A stretch of DNA of 64,000 nucleotides from Ectobius pallidus (taxonomy: Eukaryota; Arthropoda; Insecta; Blattodea; Ectobiidae): NCBI GenBank assembly GCA_964059195.1, contig CAXKWD010000002.1:152289042-152353041 (forward strand), read 5' to 3'. A program made the position numbers and the translations under genes. Below, in pieces: positions 56,380 through 64,000 of the stretch; position 1 is the stretch's first letter; every line of letters begins with the position of its first letter. The notes beneath the pieces were generated by a model. It did no database searches. It saw only the letters and a program-made list of their open reading frames with translations, and was not told the origin of the DNA.

Positions 56380-57221
56380 GTAAATCAACTAGTAGCTTAC
56401 TCGGCAGTCTCTCATGCTAAAATAAGTAGTTTTCATTTGGTAAAAAAAATAAATTAAAGGTTTTGAGAAGTACCGTATACATTTCTCAAAATAGATTTGT
56501 TTATCTCTTGTTAGTAGGCCTAAAGTTTTAATTTTCCGTAGATATTTTCCTTGCCTGTAAATATCAATATAACATAGGCCTAGTTATTCAAGCTGTTCGA
56601 TTTTCACCTAACCTTTCAAGTTTTCTTCACGATTAGTTGTACATCTTGTTCGATTGAGTGATTAATTAAGAGATGAACCTATTAGATATTCATTCAAATG
56701 TAGGTATTTGTCGGTTTGAAGATGAACTGGGACGATATTTTTAGTGCGGTAAAAAAAAAATCAGGTAAGCTGTGAAACGTCTGGTGCGAAATCTAATGCG
56801 CTCCATATGGTACGATTTGTTTTTATACTGTATTTGCAATAAAATATAAGAGATAGCATGTATACTAGCTTCTCGCATGCTGTGGCGTAGTGTTTAAAAA
56901 TACTTTAAAATAGCTATAATTTAACACATTTTTCTGTTAAATTTGTAGAGGCAAAATGTATTATCACTTCTCGTGTGTTATCAAACAAACGTCTGACTGC
57001 ATTGTAGTCGAGGCCCTCTTTATTCAGTATCAAGAATGGAATAAGCATACTGAAGCCGTGGTTTCTGCATTAATTTGTCCAGACTTGAAGTGCTTCCTTT
57101 ACATCTAGGCCAATTTCTGTTATCTTTAATTTTAGCAGGTGACCCTCTTAAGACCGATCTTAAAGACGTTTTCACATAAAAAATTAGGCCTATACTCTTC
57201 AAGTAAGTATTTTATAGAGTG
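56380..57221. other. No recognisable gene
   Basis: Anonymous sequence; only short open frames without motifs. Confidence 0.4.
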
Positions 57222-57223
57222 TA

Positions 57224-57490
57224 CAGGTAGGGGGGGAAAAAAGCGGTCCGACTCTTGTATCTGATTTCAGAGCCTTGTGATACGTAAATAAATGTAAGAG
57301 ATGTAACGGAAACGTTTGTTTTCACAAGCAATGCAAAATACGTGAAATTATTTCTCAATTCAAGCAATTTATCGACACTAGAACAAATTTAAATACATTC
57401 TCTGCTATCCTGTGAATGCCGCTAGGCATGCGCAGTGGCTCATATCGGCAATTTAGATATTTTAGTCGGTCCGTTTTTTTCCCCTACCTG
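57224..57490. mobile_element. 267 bp MITE, TIR CAGGTAGGGG, TA target
   Basis: Ends CAGGTAGGGGGGGAAAAAAG followed by CGGTCCGACT, inverted at the right as AGTCGGTCCGTTTTTTTCCC CTACCTG. Flanked by TA on both sides (57222-57223 and 57491-57492), as in Tc1/mariner or pogo MITEs. Confidence 0.85.
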
Positions 57491-57499
57491 TACAAGAAC

Positions 57500-58887
57500 A
57501 ACAGAAAATGTCTAGCACTACTATTTGGACGGTGCTATGCAAGAAGGTTTAACCCACATTTTTTTATTGAGTTATTGACATGCCTGGGTAGGTAAATTGA
57601 TGTTCTACATTAAGGAAAAATATTTTAACCAAAATTCTGTCTTACTATACTTTCTAGAGGTCAACCTATCAACCTATCACGATACCAGCCACTGTATGTT
57701 AAGCAAGAACTAATTAACACACATTCTCACGTTTGTGCAAGCATCGTGTTGTTCGGCGGTGAGGTTTTCTAAGATGCGCAAATCAGTTCGAAAAGATGCA
57801 CACTTTTTTTAATATTACTTTTATATACTTTACTTATATACTTTTTTTTTATTTGAAGAATGTACAATGAGATTTTATTGACGACACTGAAGATTTTGGC
57901 AGTGAGCATTGGCGATGAAGTGATAATGAAGATACATCTTCTGACTAAAACAATTTGACATGTAGCGTATTTTCCTGTTTTGGTTAGGAGTTTTCATATT
58001 TCACTCAATTTTTAGGGTTTAACAAACTCTTCTACATTTGAGTTTCCTTTGTCAATTGATTATGTTTTAAAGTGTTGCCATTAATACAGTATGTATTACA
58101 TGTACGTATGTATTACATTTAAGCTGCATAATAGATCATTTATAACATGTTATAACAACATGTGCTGTAGTGGCTTAACACGTTTCCTTAATTTATTACC
58201 AATAAAATGAAATTATCATTTTATGCTCCCTGCTAGTGTGAAATGTTGGCAATCACATTGAAAACACATGTTATCTTTGTTCCATACCTTAGATAGTGTA
58301 TTTGAAAATGTGTAGCGATTTGTTTCTGATTTTTGAACTCAATTTACTCCAAAATATCGATACAAAATAACGTCCGTACAAATTACATTTCCTCTTAGTC
58401 TGTTACTGATTGTAAGGATCATTGCAAGAGTTGGGATTGTAAATGTGTATAATTTATCATATTTTATGCTTTACAAATACGGACCACGTTTGTGTAATTT
58501 ATGAAGGAGGATGGTGTCAGTGCAATGGCGATGACGTTCTAGATTCTGTGACGTGAAGTCTGATGAACTTGTGTTTAACTGCAGCCAACTAATCAATACT
58601 GGCACACGATGCTCACGTGCTTTGCTTCAGATTAATATAGGATGCAAATTCGTAAAGGAACACAGTTTTCACAATTCTATTCTAGCCTACATGGTCTGTG
58701 TGAAATAGAATAAAGACGTCGTCCACGTCGTTAATAGTAATCACTAATCATAATAGCAACAGCAATCAAAGGAATAATAATAGATAATAGATGCATTATT
58801 AATTAGGATTATAAATAGTTATAAATTTATTATAGGCCTATTACTAAAATATTACTTGTCTTATAACACAGATGTATTTATACTATT
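57500..58887. other. No recognisable gene
   Basis: AT-rich sequence with no open frame of note and no inverted ends found. Simple runs occur at 57805-57850. Confidence 0.4.
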
Positions 58888-59502
58888 CTAGCAGGTGGCC
58901 GCGGCTTCGCCCACGGTAATTAATTAAAAAATTAAGAGCAAAATAATTAAAACATATTTAAAACGAATATTAATTATAACGAAACAGCTAAAAATCCGGT
59001 TTTGGAGTGCATTCCACGATTAGATGGGAGAACGACCTCAAATTCGAGTTTCCTGTCCCAGAAAACTCCTTCATAGTGAGCTCCAAATGGATCAATGTTT
59101 GCCTCTTTAGGCCTACATTCATTATCGCTCTTCCATCTATGTTGAAAATTTCAGATGTCTGCGTGCCTTGACATTATAACGAAACAAATCGACCAGTGGG
59201 TGAGAACACAGATAACCTTTTTAGTAAAATTTAACCGGCCATAGGCCAATTTTCCTGAATTATTTATCTTGTTTCGAGTTTTGTTTTATATTTTTCATTA
59301 TTACACACAAACACTCATGCCCGAGGCGGGCACTCAAACCCACAGACTCCTTCACGGATCTAAGGCGCCTTAGGTACCGCGGCTAAGGAGATCGACAGAA
59401 TCGACGCGATCTATGCGATGCATTGAAAAAAAATAGCATGCATTTATTTCCAAGTTCTGACAAAAATTGGCAAAGCCACCTGTAATTGATTTGATAAATG
59501 AA

Positions 59503-62079
59503 TTTTTTTTTTTTTTTAAATTTATTCTGCAGATTTACAATCTGTTCAAATAAGAACATTCAGTAAATGGTATAAATGGCACAGTAATGATGTCAGAGCT
59601 GTAAAATACAACTCTTTAAGGTAAGTCATTGAATAACAACTCTTTAAAGTAAGTCACTGAATCGGAATGCCAAGTCTAAAATCTTATGTCGATGTAAACG
59701 GTTGATTGAGGAACTATTGTCCAATAGATTGATGGCTAGGGAATTGGGATGATTGTTTAGGCGTTGCTGGTATCGAATGCTGTACAAGGTGATTTCTTCT
59801 TTAATAGTAGGGATGTCCAGGTCGTGGTGTAATGTAGCATTGGAAACATACCACGGTGCGTTAGCAAGTCGGCGAAGAGATTTGGATTCAAATCTTCTTA
59901 AGATGTCAATATTGGAATTGCTGGCAGTGCCCCAAAGCTGAAGTCCATATGTCCATACTGGCCTTATTATGGTCTTGTAAAGTATAACTTTATTATACAG
60001 GGATAGCTGAGATTGCTTATTTAATAACCAGTACAATTGTTGAAACTTTAGTTTGGCTTCTTTGCTTTTCGTAATAATGTGATGTCTCCAGGTTAGATGT
60101 ACATCTAAATGAAAACCAAGGTATTTTACATGCTCTACAACTGGAATTTCTTCGTTATTTATTTGTATTCTTGGGCATTTTTCTCGGCGTAAAGAAAAAG
60201 TGATATGCCGAGATTTTGAACTATTTACCTGAATGAGCCATTGATTTAGCCAGCGTTGATTTTGTAAATATCCTGAGGCTAAAGTAGGATTTTCATTTGA
60301 AGCAAGAATAGCAGTATCATCTGCAAATGTTGCAGTTATGGTATTTTCTGTTGTTGGTAGATCATGTGTATAAAGAAGATACAGAACTGGTCCCAAAACA
60401 CTACCCTGTGGGACACCTGACTTTATGGGATGGAATATGGAGAGTTCGTCTTTAACTTTAACTTGAAAATGTCGATCACTTAGGTATGATGTAAGCAGCA
60501 GATAATAAGGATGAGGAAGGTTTAGTTTTATTTTGTACAGAAGGCCCATATGCCAAACTTTATCAAATGCTTGTTGAATATCCAGGAAAGCTGCTGTACA
60601 GTAACGACGTGATTCAAAATCCTGTTGTACAATGTTAACAATGTGATGGGTTTGTTCAACAGTAGAATGGCATTCTCGGAAACCAAATTGAAAGTCAGGA
60701 ATTATTTCAGAGAGCAATGGTTTTAGTCGTTGCAGGAGCAATTTTTCAAACACTTTAGAGAGTACAGGCAAGAGACTAATCGGGCGATAGGATGCTGCTT
60801 CAGTGGGTGGTTTACCAGGTTTAAGAATACAAATTATCTGTGCTATCTTCCATTGATTTGGAAAATGGCTACATCGGAGAATAGCATTAAAAATTGATGT
60901 AATAAATGCATATCCTTTCTTCGGTAATTCTTGTAGGATTCTACCAGTAATTAGGTCGTAACCTGGACTTTTTGCAGGATTAACATGATTCTTTATTGTC
61001 CTTTTAACTTCACTTGAAGAGGAAGGTTTAATGGGGGGTGATAATTGAAGTGGAGCAGACAAACACTTAATAATGTCGTCCTCAGAAGAGCTCTTTTGAG
61101 TAGAAGGTTCGAAAACCGTTGCTAGATGTTCTGCAAACCGTTCTACTTTTTCCTTCCCACTGCGAGCCCAGGTGGTGTCACTGTTCCTGATGGGTGGGAT
61201 GTAAGATTTTGGTCGCTGTAGTCTTCTTGTTGCTTTCCAAAGTGAATAGTTTGATTCCACATTCGGGCTTAATGATTGGAAGTATTGGGTGATGGATTCA
61301 TTTCGGTAAGACTGTAATTGACTTTTCAATTGCCGGGAAGCTCTGTTAAAAGCACATCTATCCTCGGGTTGTCTTGAGCATTGCCATATACGTCGTAACC
61401 TTCTTCTTTCTTCAATTTTTTCCATGATGTTAAGTGGATATTTATTTTGTTGTTTGTTACTAGTAGAAGGTGTCGAATCCCTTGCAGCTTGCTGTATAGT
61501 AGTTGTTAGATGTTCAATGACTTCGTCGATTTCTGTGCTATTTTGAAGAGGCATATGCGGTGATAATTTTTCTTGTACTCTGTCTTTAAAATATTTCCAG
61601 TCAGTGAAATTATTATATAGCTTTGGAGGTGGACAATATTCAATAACAGAAGAGGCCAGAGTCATTAATACAGGAGAATGATCTGAGTTTAAGTCGTAAT
61701 TACTTTTTATTTCCATTTTTTCTAACGGCACTCCTTTGATTAGAAACAATCCAAGAGATCTGGAATTTTATTTATATCAGTGGGCCAATAAGTTGGTTCT
61801 CCAGTAGACATTCGAATATTAAGTTCTGACAAAGTTTTATAAAGTTCTGAACCTCTTGTTGTATTAAGACGAGAACCCCAATATTGATGTTTTGCGTTGT
61901 AGTCTCCACCCATTATAAATCTCATTCCAATAGATTTAATAAATGTAGAAAAATCTTGCTGCGTTATCTTATGTTTAGGTGGGCAATAAACAGCCGCAAG
62001 TGCTAATTGACCCCATGCTTCTGTTAACATAATAGATGTGGCTTGTATATGCTCTGTCTTATAATCAGGTAGGCAATGA
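59503..62079 (-). mobile_element. 5'-truncated Jockey-like LINE with 10-bp target duplication
   Basis: Flanked by GATAAATGAA at 59493-59502 and 62080-62089. The minus-strand 3' end is a poly(A) tract (T15 at 59503-59517 on the plus strand). The 5' end lies inside the endonuclease. The empty site is present at 63135-63150 (TGACAAATGAAATATATTAG). Confidence 0.9.
59644..62079 (-). pseudogene. Jockey-like endonuclease/reverse transcriptase, one frameshift
   Basis: The reading begins mid-endonuclease with CLPDYKTEHIQATSIMLTEA, then VYCPPKHKITQQDF, GGDYNAKHQYWGSR (GD.N metal-binding block) and PTDINKIPDLLDCF; a one-base frameshift near 61745 leads into a 701-codon frame with NSDHSPVLMTL (SDH block). 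RT motifs follow: SYRPISLLPVLSKVFEKLL, AAFLDIQQAFDKVWH (catalytic Asp), GVPQGSVLGPVLYLL and TFADDTAILASNENP (catalytic FADD box, the form common in Jockey). The C-terminus ends LDLAFRFSDLL and stop. The RT frame is otherwise intact, so this is a young, 5'-truncated copy. It lacks ORF1 and the first part of the endonuclease. Confidence 0.9.
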
Positions 62080-62305
62080 GATAAATGAAATGTATTACCG
62101 AAGACTCATGCTTCGATAGCGCTAAAAATTCACGTATCCTGCCAGTTTTTTACTTATAACTCGCGAACGAAACCGAAAAATAAAAATCCGGCTTCGAGGC
62201 GCATTCGGCCACCCTTCAGTGCATCTATGTTTAAAATTTCAGATCTCTGCACGCAGTAGATTTCGCTGGGTATCGCGCACAGACCGACAGAAAGACAAAC
62301 ACTTT

Positions 62306-62306
62306 C

Positions 62307-62366
<60 letters not shown>

Positions 62367-62367
62367 T
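62306..62367. repeat. (ATT)n microsatellite beside a Helitron end
   Basis: About 19 TTA/ATT repeats, ending in ACTACTACTAG, where the CTAG is the terminus of the next Helitron-like element. Confidence 0.95.
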
Positions 62368-62371
62368 ACTA

Positions 62372-63300
62372 CTAGCAGGTGCCCGCGGCTTCGCCCACGA
62401 TCATTAATTCGAAGATTAAAAATGAAGAAAAATACAACACGCGAATCATTCATAAAATAAACGATTACAATGAAACAGCTAAAAATCCGCTTTGGAGTTC
62501 ATTCCATGATTAGAAAGCGCCGCTTGGTAAAAACAACCTCAGATTCGATTCCCTGGTCCAGAAAACCCCTGCGTAGTGAGTTTCGTCCAAATCGATCAAT
62601 GATTGTCCATTTAATCCTACATTCATTATCCCTCTTCTGACTATGTTGAAAACTTCAGGTGCCCGCGGCTTCGCCCACGATAATTAGTTCAAAAATAAAC
62701 ATTAAAACATCATATTTATTAACACTTACATGCAAATCATTCATAAACTAAACCATTAATAATTATAAAGAAATAACTAAACATCCGGCTTGCATAGTGA
62801 GTTCCGTCCAAATCGATCAATGTTTGTCCATTTAGGCCTATATTCATTATGAATCATCCATAAACTAAACGATTAATATTTATAACGAAACAGCTAAAAG
62901 TCCGGCTTGAGCGTGCATCCCACGACCACAAAACACCGCCTGGGAGAAACGACCTGAGGTTCGAGTTCTCTGGCCCAGAAAACCCCCATTTAGTCCTAAT
63001 TCATCATCCCTCTTAGTTGTCTGCGGGCCTTTGCATTATAAACAAATGAATCGACCAGGGTGGGCTTACAGAATGAAGCGATTCTTTCGAAGTTCTGAAA
63101 AAAAAAAACCGCAAAGCCACCTGCAATTGATTTGACAAATGAAATATATTAGTGAAACTGATGCTTTTAAAGCGCAAAAATTCACGTTTTCTTCCCGTTT
63201 TTTATTTATAACTCGCGAACGAAAGCGAAAATTAAAAATCCGACTTCGAGGTGCATTCGGCAACCCTTTAAAATTTCAGATCTCTGCATGCTGTTCACAA
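62372..63300 (-). mobile_element. Helitron-like element(s), family 1 (3' end at 62372)
   Basis: The minus-strand terminus is CGTGGGCGAAGCCGCGGGCA then CCTGCTAG|T. A second hairpin copy without CTAG (GGTGCCCGCGGCTTCGCCCA) lies at about 62657, and further partial repeats of CCAAATCGATCAATG and AACGATTAATA.TTATAA indicate tandem or nested copies. The body at 63095-63300 provides the empty site for the LINE at 59503-62079. Confidence 0.65.
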
Positions 63301-63345
63301 TGCTTTCAATTTGAGATTCCTTTTCGTTACCCCAGAGCAGCCTTA

Positions 63346-63928
63346 GGCCTCTCACACACCAATGCCGAGCTGAGCCGGGCCGGGCGAAGCGATGCCAAGC
63401 CAAGCAGAGCAAATCTGCGATGCGTTCACACTGACGCTGATTCGCTCAGTAGGTTTTCGAGCCTTGTAGTGAGAGGTGCCTTTATCCTTCCTAGCAGTAG
63501 TGCAATAATAATGTCATCAAACTTGAAGATGATGATGTTGTTGGATAGTTCCTCACTTGATGAGTATGTGAGACAAAGAAGGCGATACTGGACTCACAAT
63601 CTTAATAAACATCTCGAGAAAAGCGGATAGTTCGCAACTCAATACGAGAAACTCCGAGAAGATGAAGAACGTTTTGGGGGATATTTTAGAATGAGTACCC
63701 ATACATTCGATTATATATTGGAATCCATTTGTCCAGGCCAGGACACCGAGCTTGACTGAACAAAAACGCAGGCAGAAACCGCTTGAAGTAGCGGGAAGCA
63801 GGACTGCCCAAATTCGCTCGGCTTCGCTTCGCCCGGCCCGGCGTCTTATTTGAAAGCTCCCATTGAAATAGTGCGTAATTAGTGGTCAAGCGATTTTCGC
63901 CCGGCCTGGCTTTGGTGTGGAACCCCAC
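63346..63928 (+). mobile_element. 583 bp PIF/Harbinger fragment or MITE, TTA target
   Basis: Ends GGCCTCTCACACACCAATGC and, inverted, CTTTGGTGTGGAACCCCAC, flanked by TTA at 63343-63345 and 63929-63931. GC-rich sub-terminal text (GAGCCGGGCCGGGCGAAGCG) is mirrored by CGCTTCGCCCGGCCCGGCG. It retains the start of a Harbinger-type gene. Confidence 0.8.
63511..63758 (+). pseudogene. N-terminal fragment of a PIF/Harbinger nuclease-type transposase
   Basis: From the ATG at 63511: LDEYVRQRRRYWTHNLNKHL EKSG, an in-frame TAG, then FATQYEKLREDEERFGGYFR MSTHTFDYILESI before running into the right end. The pattern RR.W.H..N.......F......L..DEE.FF.YFRMS..TF..LL..I is the standard N-terminus of PIF/Harbinger (HARBI1/ALP1-like) transposases. 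The DDE nuclease domain is entirely deleted. An internal deletion that keeps both TIRs explains the present 583 bp element. Confidence 0.8.
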
Positions 63929-64000
63929 TTAGGTAAAACATACATCATATGATTATAGTTTTATGTATTTCATAGTTTCCTCTTTTGACATCTTATAATT

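Larger units (their letters stand above)
58888..62300 (-). mobile_element. Helitron-like element, family 1, interrupted by a Jockey-like LINE
   Basis: The minus-strand 3' end is CCGTGGGCGAAGCCGCGG with CTAG at 58888-58891. The body runs to 59502 and resumes at 62080 (TATTACCGAAGACTCATGC, AACTCGCGAACGAAA, CCGGCTTCGAGGCGCATTC). The same order is uninterrupted at 63095-63270, proving that 59503-62079 is an insertion. Confidence 0.75.

Overview
This window is eukaryotic, AT-rich and almost entirely made of transposable elements, most nested inside one another. No complete host protein-coding gene with recognisable exons is visible. The element mix (Jockey-like, CR1-like and RTE-like LINEs, hAT, pogo-like, PIF/Harbinger-like, Helitron ends with GC hairpins and CTAG, tRNA-headed short repeats, MADF-type protein fragments, many microsatellites) suggests an arthropod, most likely an insect with a large repeat-rich genome. 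The species cannot be fixed from this sequence.

Layout: 1-2.4 kb holds no recognisable gene. 2.4-3.6 kb carries two broken MADF-domain starts. 3.6-12.9 kb is a foldback-like element (E1): two inverted arms, each built of ~160-180 bp tandem units, flank a coding fragment. E1 has since been invaded by a 1.27 kb TIR element, a tRNA-bearing palindrome, a hAPERTURE-free stack of three nested DNA transposons (hAT > CAGTAAAACC element > second hAT) and a ~1.1 kb repeat. 13.5-16.1 kb is a TIR-bounded element with a LINE 3' end inside. 16.4-19.4 kb has two Helitron-like elements in tandem, the second interrupted by a palindromic tRNA-like array. 19.4-23.6 kb is a hAT-type element (A). 24.9-32.9 kb is a nest: an internally deleted, inverted relative of A (B) contains a hAT (C), which contains a pogo-like element and a 3.77 kb DNA transposon with ~540 bp TIRs and one long intact ORF (824 codons), the best preserved coding sequence in the window. 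33.4-34.9 kb is another Helitron-like copy. 35.1-41.0 kb is a degenerate CR1/Jockey-type LINE split by two insertions. 43.4-46.5 kb has two MITE-type elements and a minisatellite. 47.2-53.6 kb is a second foldback-like element (E2), inverted relative to E1, with an RTE-like LINE inserted in its left arm. 54-63 kb holds Helitron pieces, a tRNA-derived repeat, MITEs and a well-preserved 5'-truncated Jockey-like LINE with a 10-bp target-site duplication. A Harbinger fragment ends the window.

Relative order of insertion can be read because several empty sites are preserved in paralogous copies inside the same window. The least described features are the E1/E2 foldback family with mirrored variant order in its arms and a shared captured gene fragment, the palindromic tRNA-like units with 13-bp target duplications, and the intact 3.77 kb transposon whose superfamily I cannot assign. 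All family names are from pattern recognition, without database search.
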